Origin: Gemmatimonadales bacterium
GTDB taxonomy: Bacteria > Gemmatimonadota > Gemmatimonadetes > Gemmatimonadales > GWC2-71-9
Direction of reading: 5' to 3'
Assembly (NCBI GenBank): GCA_025934955.1
Contig: JAICWE010000036.1
Coordinates: 1 to 33,329, forward strand
Length of the DNA stretch: 33,329 nt
The position numbers were made by a program, and so were the translations under genes. Position 1 is the stretch's first letter. Each line of letters starts with the position of its first letter. The notes under the pieces were generated by a model. It was not told where the DNA came from, did not search any database, and was given only the letters and a program-made list of their open reading frames with translations. This document shows, in pieces, positions 8,612 through 17,451 of the stretch.

Positions 8612-9352
8612 GAATCCCGTCCCTGGCGCATGAAGGAAATGACCCCGATCGCGGTACGCGAGCGGCTGGCGCTCCGACCGACGCTGCTCGTTCCGGTGGG
8701 GACCACCGAACAGCACGGACCGCACCTGCCGCTCGGCTGCGACACGATCATCGTCGAGCGACTGGCGGATGATCTGTCGGCCCGCTTCGGCGTGCTGCGC
8801 GCCCCGGCGCTGGAGTATGGCGTGCATGCGGCCACCCAGCGGCTCCCGGGGGGCGCGGCGCTCCGGCGGCGCACGTTGCACCGGGTGATGAACGAACTTA
8901 TCGAGTCCTGGGAGCACGGGGCAGCCGTCCGCGAGTTCATCATCCTTACGGCCCAGGCGAGCGAAGGCCACCTCGAGGCGCTCAGCACCATCCGGCTGGA
9001 TGCGGCGACCGTCACCGTCATAGACGTCTTCGACCTCGATCTCTCGGAGGTCTTACCGGACGCGATCGGGCCGGTCCACGGCGGCGAAGCCGATACGTCG
9101 CTCCTCTTGTATTTGGCGCCGGAGCTGGTGCGGATGGAGCTGGCTCAGGACTTCGCACCGCCGGCGGACGCCACGCGTGCCGGCCGCCGCGGGGCCGATC
9201 GGCTGCTCGCCGGCTCGCCCGGGTCGATCGGCTTCCCCACCCGCGCGGACGCCCGAAAGGGCGAGCGGCTGTATACCTTTATCCTCGATCGAGTCAGCCG
9301 TTGTCTCCATCGTCCCGAGCCGGGGGGGACCGCATGCGCGCCACCAGCGTAG
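8603..9352 (+). CDS. Creatininase family amidohydrolase
   Basis: The 249-residue protein belongs to the creatininase/MftE/FAPy-deformylase family of metal-dependent amidohydrolases. The signature VPVGTTEQHGPHLPLGCDT spans about residues 30-48 and supplies likely ligands Glu36, His38 and Asp47. EGHLEA (121-126) lies where creatininase has NGHYEN, and VHGGEADTS (158-166) supplies Glu162. The usual NGHGGN motif of many family members is thus changed, although His and Glu at the creatininase metal positions are kept. ATG 8603 is preferred over 8630 and 8639 because the extra residues (including PWRM) match the usual N-terminus of the family. The start overlaps the divergent kinase start by 9 bases. 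The substrate cannot be told from sequence; the next gene overlaps its end. Confidence 0.85.
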   Translation: MPQESRPWRMKEMTPIAVRERLALRPTLLVPVGTTEQHGPHLPLGCDTIIVERLADDLSARFGVLRAPALEYGVHAATQRLPGGAALRRRTLHRVMNELIESWEHGAAVREFIILTAQASEGHLEALSTIRLDAATVTVIDVFDLDLSEVLPDAIGPVHGGEADTSLLLYLAPELVRMELAQDFAPPADATRAGRRGADRLLAGSPGSIGFPTRADARKGERLYTFILDRVSRCLHRPEPGGTACAPPA

Positions 9353-9975
9353 CCGTCACGATGCTGCTCTGCGCCGCGCCCGCCGCCGCCCAGGAGGCGT
9401 TCGGGGGTACGCTCGTCGTGCAGCAAGGCGGCCACGAGGCGGGGCGGGAGAAGTTCACTCTGCAGCCCGGACGCGAGCGGGGCGTCGCCGGCAGCACACT
9501 CACGGTCGAATCCCGCTATCCGGCGGCCCGGGTGCAGGCGAGCGCGACGCTCCAGCGCACCGAGCAGGGGGCGCTCGCCCTCTTCAAGCTGCGGGTGGAC
9601 AGCCCCGACGGCCCGGTGTCCATCCTGGCGGCGGGTTCGGGCGCGCGCCTCATCGTGCGCACCGAAGCGAAGGGCACCGAAACCGGCGGGGACATGCCCG
9701 CCGGCCCCGACGTCGTGCTGCTGGACGACAACGTGTACGCGCTCTACACGGCCGTCGCTGACGCCGCCACCGCGGCGGGCGCGCGGCTTCGGGCGGTGTT
9801 TCCGCGGAGCGGGCGGCGCGCCGCGTTCACCGCCCGGCGCGAAACCTCGGCTGGCGGCACTCGCGTACAGCTCTCCGGCGAGATCAGCGGGACGCTCACG
9901 CTCGATGCGAACGGTCGTCTGCAACGGCTCGACTTCCCGAGCTCGGGTATCGTCATCACCCGACAGGAGAGCTGA
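9334..9975 (+). CDS. Secreted protein of unknown function
   Basis: I do not recognise a family. The 213-residue product starts with a clear Sec signal peptide (MRATSVAVTMLLCAAPAAAQ), with cleavage expected after the AAAQ-type motif near residue 20. The mature part is rich in short alternating hydrophobic/polar stretches (for example TLVVQQGG, ARLIVRTEA, GTLTLDANGRLQRLDF), suggesting an all-beta fold exposed in the periplasm or outside. There are no cysteines in the mature region. The ATG at 9334 is selected because it opens the signal peptide; it lies 19 bases inside the creatininase gene, so the two are probably co-transcribed. The frame upstream (from 9301) would place charged residues ahead of the signal and is less likely. 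Confidence 0.75.
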   Translation: MRATSVAVTMLLCAAPAAAQEAFGGTLVVQQGGHEAGREKFTLQPGRERGVAGSTLTVESRYPAARVQASATLQRTEQGALALFKLRVDSPDGPVSILAAGSGARLIVRTEAKGTETGGDMPAGPDVVLLDDNVYALYTAVADAATAAGARLRAVFPRSGRRAAFTARRETSAGGTRVQLSGEISGTLTLDANGRLQRLDFPSSGIVITRQES

Positions 9976-10092
9976 ACCGCAGCGCCCTTCCCGCCACTAC
10001 TCCGCTCCGGACAACTCGCGTGGTCGCCGACGTCGCAAGCTGAAACTCGCGATACCGCGCCCGCGTAGGTGCTGCCGTCACGCTCCGACCTT

Positions 10093-10097
10093 AAGGA
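10093..10097 (+). promoter_or_regulatory. Shine-Dalgarno of the efflux operon's first gene
   Basis: AAGGA lies 6 bases before ATG 10104. It confirms the start of the TolC-like gene. The remaining upstream gap (9976-10092) holds no convincing -35/-10 pair or terminator, so where transcription of the operon begins is unclear. Confidence 0.55.
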
Positions 10098-10103
10098 TTC
10101 CAC

Positions 10104-11627
10104 ATGATGCGTTGGTACCAGCTCCCCGCGCTGGCCCTGGGCCTGGCCACTCCTCTCGCCGCCCAGGACTCGCTGGCGCCCAAGCCGCCGGTGGCCGCGA
10201 CTCTGTCGCTGGCCGATGCCCTGAAGGAAGCGCGCTCGAGCAGTCCCACGTACCGCCTGACCCTGAACGATGCCGGTCCCGCCCGCTGGGCCGTGCGCAA
10301 CGCGTACGGCAATCTGCTGCCGACGGCGCAGGTCTCCGGCGGAATGGGGTACACCGGCTCCGGGCAGTCCCAGTTCGGCGCGTTCTTCAATCAGACATCG
10401 GCGTTCGTCAACTCCAACTACTCCATCGGACTCCAGTGGTCGCTCGACGGCCACGTGCTCACCGCGCCGGCTCAGCAGAAGGCGCTGCAGCACGCCACCG
10501 ACGAGGACATCGCCGGCGCCGGCGTCAACCTGACGCAGTCGATCACCACGCAGTATCTCACCGCGCTGCAGGCGTCGGCGCAGGTGGACGTCGCGCGGGA
10601 GCAGGTGAAGCGGAACGCCGAGTTTCTCCGCCTGGCGCAGGCGCGCTACCAGGTCGGCTCGGCGACGCTGCTCGACGTGCGGCAGGCGGAAGTGACCAAG
10701 GGCCGCTCGGACGTGGCGCTGCTGCGCGCGGTGCAGACCGACAATGAAGCGAAGCTCGAGCTCCTCCGGCTCATCGGCATCGAGCCCAAGGTGCCGATCG
10801 AGCAGCTCGCGCTGTCCGACTCGTTCGCGGTGGAAGCGCCGGCGTGGCAGCTCGATGACCTGCTCAAGCTGGCCGACGCCGGCAACCCCGGGCTCCGGAG
10901 CCTTCGCGCGCGCGAGGGCGCTGCCGGCACCGCCGTGACCGCGGCAAAGGCCGAGTACCTCCCGCGGCTCTTCGCGCAGGCGGGGTGGAGCGGCTTCACG
11001 CAGCAGTACACCAACACCGGTCTCCTGCTGCAGCAGGGGCTTGCGTCGGCGCAGAGCCAGGCGTCGCAATGCCAGTTCGACAATCAGGTGCGCGCCGGGC
11101 TCAATCTCGGCGGTCAGACCGCGGATTGCTTCGGCAGCGCCGGCCTCGACGCCTCCGGCACCGCGCTGCTCGATCCAGTCACCCGGCAGATCACGAGTCA
11201 GAACAGCGTCTTCCCCTTCAACTTCCAGGGCCAACCCTTCCAGGCGAGCCTGACGCTTTCGCTTCCGATCTTCACCGGTTTCGGGCGTAATCTGCACGTC
11301 GCGCAGGCGCGGGCGCAGCAGCAGGACGCGGAAGAGAACGTGCGAGCGCAGTCGCTCGCGGTGCGCTCCGGCGTGCACGCGCGCTGGCTCGGCGTGCAGA
11401 CCGCGTACAAGGCGATCGCGGTGCAGAGCACCGAGCGCGACGCCGCGCGGGAGCAGGTGCGCCTGGCGGAGGAGCGCTACCGGCTCGGCAGCGGCACGTC
11501 GCTCGAGGTGGCGGACGCGCAGAACGCGGTGCAGCAGGCCGAAGGCGATTACGTGAACGCCGTCTACGATTACCACAAGGCCGTCGCCGCGCTCGAAGCC
11601 GCGGTCGGCCGTCCCCTTCGCCAGTAG
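10104..11627 (+). CDS. TolC family outer-membrane efflux protein
   Basis: The 507-residue protein is an outer-membrane channel of the TolC/OEP family, the exit duct of a tripartite pump. It has a signal peptide (residues 1-20, ending PLAAQ) and the two-repeat structure of the family: each repeat combines beta-barrel strands (VSGGMGYTG, FAQAGWSGF, FQASLTLSLPIF) with long Ala/Gln/Arg-rich helices. The second repeat shows ARYQVGSATLLDVRQAEV-like and ERYRLGSGTSLEVADAQ helical motifs typical of TolC equatorial regions. The loop between the second-repeat strands (about residues 303-375) is unusually long and contains two cysteines, Cys323 and Cys342, which could form a surface disulfide. It is followed after 9 bases by the adaptor gene, which points to one assembled export complex. 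Confidence 0.92.
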   Translation: MMRWYQLPALALGLATPLAAQDSLAPKPPVAATLSLADALKEARSSSPTYRLTLNDAGPARWAVRNAYGNLLPTAQVSGGMGYTGSGQSQFGAFFNQTSAFVNSNYSIGLQWSLDGHVLTAPAQQKALQHATDEDIAGAGVNLTQSITTQYLTALQASAQVDVAREQVKRNAEFLRLAQARYQVGSATLLDVRQAEVTKGRSDVALLRAVQTDNEAKLELLRLIGIEPKVPIEQLALSDSFAVEAPAWQLDDLLKLADAGNPGLRSLRAREGAAGTAVTAAKAEYLPRLFAQAGWSGFTQQYTNTGLLLQQGLASAQSQASQCQFDNQVRAGLNLGGQTADCFGSAGLDASGTALLDPVTRQITSQNSVFPFNFQGQPFQASLTLSLPIFTGFGRNLHVAQARAQQQDAEENVRAQSLAVRSGVHARWLGVQTAYKAIAVQSTERDAAREQVRLAEERYRLGSGTSLEVADAQNAVQQAEGDYVNAVYDYHKAVAALEAAVGRPLRQ

Positions 11628-11636
11628 AGGAACGAC

Positions 11637-12953
11637 ATGTCGCGTGGGATGAAGATCGGGATCGGACTCGTCGTCATCGTGGCGGGCTTCGTGGGGTTCG
11701 GCTACGCGCGGGCGCAGAAGAAGAAGAACGCCGGCACCGAGGTGCGGATCGAGAAGGTCGGCCGGCGCGATCTCGTCGCCGCGGTCACCGCGAGCGGCAA
11801 GATCCAGCCGGAGACGAAGGTGGACATCAGCGCCGACATCACCGGCCGGATCCTCAAGCTCGGCGTGAAGGAGGGCGACGTCGTCACCAAGGGGCAGTTC
11901 CTGGTGCAGATCGACCCCGCCCAATACGAAGCGGCGGTGGCGCAGGCCCAGGGTCTCGTCGCCTCCAACGAAGCGACGCTGCTCCAGGTGAAGGCGACGC
12001 GGGATCAGGCGGAGCGCGCGCTCACCCGCTCGCGCGAGCTCGCCAAGCGCGGCGCGGACCTCATCGCGCCCGAGGCGGTGGAGCAGTCACAGACGTCGTA
12101 TGACGTCGCCCTGGCCAACTACAACGCGACCAAGGCGCAGCTGGATCAGGCGCGCGCCAGTCTCCAGCAGGCGCGCGACAATCTCTCGAAGACCCATCTG
12201 GTCTCCCCGATCAACGGCCGGGTCACCCGGCTGCCGGTCGAGGTCGGCGAGGTCGCGGTGCCGAGCACCTTCTCGAAGGAGAACGGCCTGCTGATGACGA
12301 TCGCCGACCTGTCGGTGATCCTGGCCAAGGTGCAGGTGGACGAGACCGACATCGTCCGGCTCAGCAAGGGCGACTCGGTCCAGGTGGCGATCGACGCCTT
12401 CCCCGACACCACGTTCCTGGGGCACGTGACGAAGATCAGCCACAGCGCCACGCTCCCGACCGCGGCGACCTCGCAGAACGGGCAGTCGAGCGACCGCGCG
12501 GTGGACTTCGACGTCGAGATCACCCTGGCCCGGCCGCCGGCCGACATCCGGCCCGACCTGAGCTGCACCGCGCGCGTCGTCACCGCGACCCGGGCCCGCA
12601 CGCTCAGCATCCCGATCATCGCGCTCACCGTGCGGGACAACCAGCCGGTGCCGAGCGAAGCCAAGCCGGACGACGATCAGCCGCAGCCGTCCTCGCGGCG
12701 CGACACGGTGCACTTCGCCAAGAAGGAAGCCGAGGGCGTCTTCGTGGTGCGGAACGGCATCGCGAGCTTCCGGCCGGTCAAGGTGGGCGTGGCGGGCGAC
12801 GAGTACTTCGAGGTGCTCGACGGCCTGCGCGAGGGCGAGGAGATCGTCGCCGGCACCTACCAGGCGATCCGGGATCTGAAAGACGGCGCGCACGTGCACG
12901 CCGCACCGGCGCCCGGGGCGGGCAACGGCTCGAAGGAGGCGAAGGCATCATGA
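11637..12953 (+). CDS. HlyD/MacA-like periplasmic adaptor subunit
   Basis: The 438-residue protein is a membrane-fusion (adaptor) subunit linking the inner-membrane ABC permease to the TolC-like channel. An N-terminal membrane anchor occupies about residues 7-23. The first lipoyl half-motif ([19 protein letters not shown]) is near residues 62-80, a long alpha-helical hairpin rich in Ala/Gln follows (about 95-185), and the second half-motif ([20 protein letters not shown]) closes the domain. A beta-barrel and membrane-proximal domain complete the protein. A charged, Asp/Pro-rich insertion (about residues 340-355) sits in the membrane-proximal part. The stop codon overlaps the start of the ATPase gene in ATGA (12950-12953), giving translational coupling. 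The architecture fits MacA-type rather than RND-type adaptors because an ABC system follows. Confidence 0.93.
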   Translation: MSRGMKIGIGLVVIVAGFVGFGYARAQKKKNAGTEVRIEKVGRRDLVAAVTASGKIQPETKVDISADITGRILKLGVKEGDVVTKGQFLVQIDPAQYEAAVAQAQGLVASNEATLLQVKATRDQAERALTRSRELAKRGADLIAPEAVEQSQTSYDVALANYNATKAQLDQARASLQQARDNLSKTHLVSPINGRVTRLPVEVGEVAVPSTFSKENGLLMTIADLSVILAKVQVDETDIVRLSKGDSVQVAIDAFPDTTFLGHVTKISHSATLPTAATSQNGQSSDRAVDFDVEITLARPPADIRPDLSCTARVVTATRARTLSIPIIALTVRDNQPVPSEAKPDDDQPQPSSRRDTVHFAKKEAEGVFVVRNGIASFRPVKVGVAGDEYFEVLDGLREGEEIVAGTYQAIRDLKDGAHVHAAPAPGAGNGSKEAKAS

Positions 12954-13651
12954 GCGACGGCATCATCCGGATCCGCGACCTGGCCCGCCGCTACGTGATG
13001 GGCCAGGAGACGGTGCAGGCGCTCCGCGGCGTGTCGCTCGAGATCCGGCGCAACGAGTACGTGGCGATCATGGGCCCGTCGGGCTCGGGCAAGAGCACCA
13101 TGATGAACGTGCTCGGCTGCCTCGACACGCCCACCTCGGGCGAGTACTGGCTCAACGGGCACGAAGTCTCCCGCTTGAGCGACGACGCGCTGGCGCGGGT
13201 GCGCAACAAGGAGATCGGCTTCGTCTTCCAGACCTTCAACCTGCTGCCCCGCGCCTCGGCGCTCAGCAACGTGGAGCTGCCGCTGGTGTACGCCGGCATG
13301 CGGACCAGGGAGCGGCGGGAGCGCGCCGCGGCCGCGCTCGAGCGCGTCGGCCTGGCCAACCGGATGGATCACCGGCCCAACGAGCTGTCGGGTGGCCAGC
13401 GGCAGCGGGTGGCGATCGCGCGGGCGCTGGTGAACCAGCCCTCCATCCTCCTGGCCGATGAGCCGACCGGCAACCTGGACAGCGTCACCAGCGAGGAGAT
13501 CATGCGCACCTTCGCCGAGCTGCACGGGCAGGGGCAGACGGTGGTGATGGTGACGCACGAGCCCGACATCGCGGCGCACGCGGCGCGCGTGGTGGTGCTG
13601 CGCGACGGCCGGGTCGAGAGCGACCGGTCGACCGAGCGGGCCGCGGCGTAG
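12950..13651 (+). CDS. ABC transporter ATP-binding protein (LolD/MacB type)
   Basis: The 233-residue protein is the nucleotide-binding subunit of the export system. All motifs are intact: Walker [10 protein letters not shown] (42-50), Q-loop Gln94 in [10 protein letters not shown], signature LSGGQRQRV (about 146-154), Walker [13 protein letters not shown] (166-177) and the H-loop in [14 protein letters not shown] and [10 protein letters not shown] are typical of the MacB/LolD/FtsE branch that drives mechanotransmission permeases rather than importers. In E. coli MacB the ATPase is fused to the permease; here it is a free subunit, and it is the only ATPase for four permease genes downstream. 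It overlaps the adaptor by 4 bases. Confidence 0.95.
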   Translation: MSDGIIRIRDLARRYVMGQETVQALRGVSLEIRRNEYVAIMGPSGSGKSTMMNVLGCLDTPTSGEYWLNGHEVSRLSDDALARVRNKEIGFVFQTFNLLPRASALSNVELPLVYAGMRTRERRERAAAALERVGLANRMDHRPNELSGGQRQRVAIARALVNQPSILLADEPTGNLDSVTSEEIMRTFAELHGQGQTVVMVTHEPDIAAHAARVVVLRDGRVESDRSTERAAA

Positions 13652-13672
13652 CCGCGCCGGGAGAGCGCCACC

Positions 13673-14920
13673 ATGCGATTCATCGAGGCGATCCGGCTGG
13701 CGCTGACCCAGATCCGCGCGCAGCTCCTCAAGAGCTTCTTCACGCTGCTCGGCGTCACCATCAGCGTGACCTTTCTCATCGCGCTGGTTTCGATCGTCGA
13801 AGGGATGAGCGCGTACGTCGAGGACGCGTTCGCCGGGAAGTTCCTCGGCGTGAACACCTTCAACGTGCGCCGCTTTCCCGACTTCAACGTGGGCAACGTG
13901 ACCGAGGCCGAGTGGCGCTCGTGGCAGCGCCGGCCCAAGATCCGGATCGACGACGGCTACGCCATTCGCGACGCGCTGCCCCCGGGCACCCGCTGGGCGT
14001 TGCACGACATCAATTGGCTTACGCCGAGCACGCGCTACGTCAACGGCGGCGGCCAGGTACTCGCCAACGCCGTCACCACCCAGTACTTCAAGATCAAGAA
14101 TCTCACGGTCACGTCGGGCCGCATCTTCACCGAGCAGGAGGACCAGCTCGGCATTCCGGTGCTGGTGATCGGCACCGACGTGGTGAAGGACTTCTTCCCC
14201 GGCGTCGATCCGCTCGGCAAGGAGATGCGGATCGAAGGGCTGCCGTTCCGGGTGATCGGCGTGCTGGAGCGGCAGGGCTCGGCGCTCGGGATGGCGCTGG
14301 ACCGCCAGGTGATCGGCCCGTTCAACTCGCCGATGAGCCGGTTTACCCGGGCGCGGGTCAACCTCTACGGCGTGGTGATTCAAGCGCCCTCGGAGGCGGC
14401 GGGACCGGACGTGCAGGAGGCGGTGCGCGCCGTGATGCGGTCGCGGCACAAGCTCCGCCCCGGCCAGGCCGACGACTTCGTGCTGGAGACGTCGCAGTCG
14501 GCGCTCTCGGCGTGGGAGAAGATCAAGCGCTACCTGGTGCTCGCGGGCATCGTGCTGCCGGCAATCGGCCTCGTGGTCGGCTCCATCGTCATCATGAACA
14601 TCATGCTCGTCGCCGTCGCGGAGCGGACCCGGGAGATCGGGATCCGCAAATCGCTCGGCGCGCGGCGGCGCGACATCATGGCGCAGTTCCTGGTCGAGGC
14701 GGCGACGCTCAGCACGCTCGGCGCCGCGATCGGCGTCGGCCTCGGCATCGCGGCGGCGCACATCATCAAGGCGGTGACGCCGCTCCCGACGGCGGTCGCG
14801 CCGTGGTCGGTCGCGGTCGCCGTGATCATCGGCGCCGGCGTCGGCATCGTGGCCGGCTTCTACCCCGCGAGCCGCGCATCGCGGCTCGATCCGATCGTCG
14901 CCCTGAGGGCCGAGACATGA
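13673..14920 (+). CDS. MacB/FtsX-type ABC permease, class A copy 1
   Basis: The 415-residue permease has the MacB fold: an N-terminal transmembrane helix (FFTLLGVTISVTFLIALV, about residues 22-40), a large periplasmic MacB-PCD domain, and three C-terminal helices forming the FtsX domain (from about residue 285). The intracellular coupling motif ERTREIGIRKSLGARRRDI and the ending YPASRASRLDPIVALRAE are hallmarks of the family. It shares class-specific features with the gene at 16206: SFFTLLG near the N-terminus, IVIMNIMLxxV, RKSLGARR, VTPLP, and a RLDPIxALRAE end. These separate both from the class B genes. Its stop codon overlaps the next start (ATGA at 14917-14920), suggesting co-assembly of A1 with B1. 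Confidence 0.92.
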   Translation: MRFIEAIRLALTQIRAQLLKSFFTLLGVTISVTFLIALVSIVEGMSAYVEDAFAGKFLGVNTFNVRRFPDFNVGNVTEAEWRSWQRRPKIRIDDGYAIRDALPPGTRWALHDINWLTPSTRYVNGGGQVLANAVTTQYFKIKNLTVTSGRIFTEQEDQLGIPVLVIGTDVVKDFFPGVDPLGKEMRIEGLPFRVIGVLERQGSALGMALDRQVIGPFNSPMSRFTRARVNLYGVVIQAPSEAAGPDVQEAVRAVMRSRHKLRPGQADDFVLETSQSALSAWEKIKRYLVLAGIVLPAIGLVVGSIVIMNIMLVAVAERTREIGIRKSLGARRRDIMAQFLVEAATLSTLGAAIGVGLGIAAAHIIKAVTPLPTAVAPWSVAVAVIIGAGVGIVAGFYPASRASRLDPIVALRAET

Positions 14921-16167
14921 CGCTGGGCAGCCGACTGCACGCGCTGGTGGAAGGCGTGGCGATCGCGCTGGACGCGATCCGCGCCAACAAGGTCCGCGCC
15001 GGCCTCACCATTCTGGGCATCGCCGTCGGCGTATTCGTGGTGACCGCGATGTCCGCGGCGGTGCACGGGATCACCGCCGGCGTGGAGCACAGCATCGCCG
15101 CCGCCGGGCCGACGACGTTCTTCGTCACCAAGTGGCCCATCGCGATCAACAACTGCAACGGCTCGGACCAGAGCTGCCCCTGGCGGCGGTTCCCGCCGCT
15201 CACGCTGGAGGAGTCGCGCGCCATTGCGCAGCAGCCGGGCATCAAGACGGTCGTCGCCCACCTGAACACGTCGGTGCCGGTCAAGTACCAGGACCAGGAG
15301 CTCGGCGGCGTCGGCGTGGACGCCTACACCGCCGGCTGGCCCGAGACCGACGGCAGCGACATCATCATGGGTCGCAGCTTCACCGAAGGTGAGGACGCCG
15401 GCGGCTCCCAGGTGGTGCTGGTGAACGAGGCACTCCAGCAGCGCTTCTTTCGCGAGGGCGACGCGATCGGGCGCGAGATCTTCCTGGACGGCAACCGGTT
15501 CCGGGTGATCGGCGTCTACCGGCCGGTCGGCAACCTGTTCAATTCCGCCAACAAGCCCGGGATGATCGTCCCGCTCCAGACGGCGCACCGGAAGCTGAAC
15601 GCGGGCTGGCGCTGGATGGACCTCACGGTGCGGCCGCGCGACGCGGTGCCGCAGGCGGAGGCGATCGACGAGACCATCTCCGCGCTGCGCGGCCACCGGC
15701 TGCTCCGGCCGGCGGAGGACAACACCTTCTTCGTGAGCACGCAGGAGAAGGTGATGGAGCTGTATGACAAGATCGTCGGCATGTTCTTCATCGTGATGAT
15801 CGCGCTGTCGGCGATCGGCCTGATGGTGGGCGGCGTCGGGGTCGTGGCCATCATGATGATCTCGGTCACCGAGCGCACCCGGGAGATCGGCGTGCGCAAG
15901 GCGCTCGGCGCGTCGCAGGGGATCATCCTCTGGCAGTTCCTGGTGGAGGCGGTGACGCTGACGCTGATCGGTGCCACGATCGGGCTCGCGATCGGCGCGG
16001 GGCTCAGCGCGCTGATCCGGCAGCATACGCCGATCGAGGCGTCCATCCCGCCGTTCGCCATCATCGCGGCGCTCGCCACGAGCTGCATCACCGGCGTCCT
16101 CTTCGGCCTCTTTCCCGCCGCCCGCGCGGCCCGCCTCGACCCGGTGGAGGCGCTCCGGTACGAGTAG
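14917..16167 (+). CDS. MacB/FtsX-type ABC permease, class B copy 1
   Basis: The 416-residue permease starts at ATG 14917 inside the preceding stop codon. The frame is open much further upstream (from 13912), but that is a shadow of the previous gene. Class B features shared with the gene at 17452 are RAGLTILGIAVGV at the first helix, VGGVGVVAIMMISV, RKALGA, LWQFLVEA and the end ARLDPVEALRYE. The periplasmic domain contains a distinctive short segment with two cysteines, Cys80 and Cys87 (NNCNGSDQSCPWRR), not present in the other three permeases; a disulfide is plausible in the oxidising periplasm. It probably pairs with the class A permease directly upstream and is powered by the free ATPase at 12950. 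Confidence 0.92.
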   Translation: MTLGSRLHALVEGVAIALDAIRANKVRAGLTILGIAVGVFVVTAMSAAVHGITAGVEHSIAAAGPTTFFVTKWPIAINNCNGSDQSCPWRRFPPLTLEESRAIAQQPGIKTVVAHLNTSVPVKYQDQELGGVGVDAYTAGWPETDGSDIIMGRSFTEGEDAGGSQVVLVNEALQQRFFREGDAIGREIFLDGNRFRVIGVYRPVGNLFNSANKPGMIVPLQTAHRKLNAGWRWMDLTVRPRDAVPQAEAIDETISALRGHRLLRPAEDNTFFVSTQEKVMELYDKIVGMFFIVMIALSAIGLMVGGVGVVAIMMISVTERTREIGVRKALGASQGIILWQFLVEAVTLTLIGATIGLAIGAGLSALIRQHTPIEASIPPFAIIAALATSCITGVLFGLFPAARAARLDPVEALRYE

Positions 16168-16171
16168 GCCG

Positions 16172-16189
16172 CGCCGCCCCTCAGCGGCG
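16172..16189. other. Small hairpin between the two permease pairs
   Basis: CGCCGC (16172-16177) and GCGGCG (16184-16189) form a 6-bp stem with a 6-base loop, 5 bases after the class B copy 1 stop. It lies in the 38-base gap (16168-16205) that is the widest within the transporter operon after 13651. It could attenuate transcription between the two permease pairs, but it is short and has no T-tract. Confidence 0.25.
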
Positions 16190-16193
16190 GGCG

Positions 16194-16199
16194 TATCTT
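16194..16199 (+). promoter_or_regulatory. Possible leaderless -10 element (TATCTT) of the second permease pair
   Basis: TATCTT ends 6 bases before ATG 16206. No Shine-Dalgarno is present in the gap and no -35 element is visible at the expected distance. The same hexamer appears upstream of grpE. If functional, transcription would start at or next to the start codon, producing a leaderless mRNA for the second permease pair. Confidence 0.35.
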
Positions 16200-16205
16200 T
16201 CCCGG

Positions 16206-17450
<1,245 letters not shown>

Positions 17451-17451
17451 C

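Noticed and set aside
9744-11924. 726-residue frame on the minus strand opposite the TolC-like gene
   Set aside because: It is an Arg/Leu/His-rich mirror of high-GC coding DNA with no recognisable domain; the plus strand has complete family motifs.
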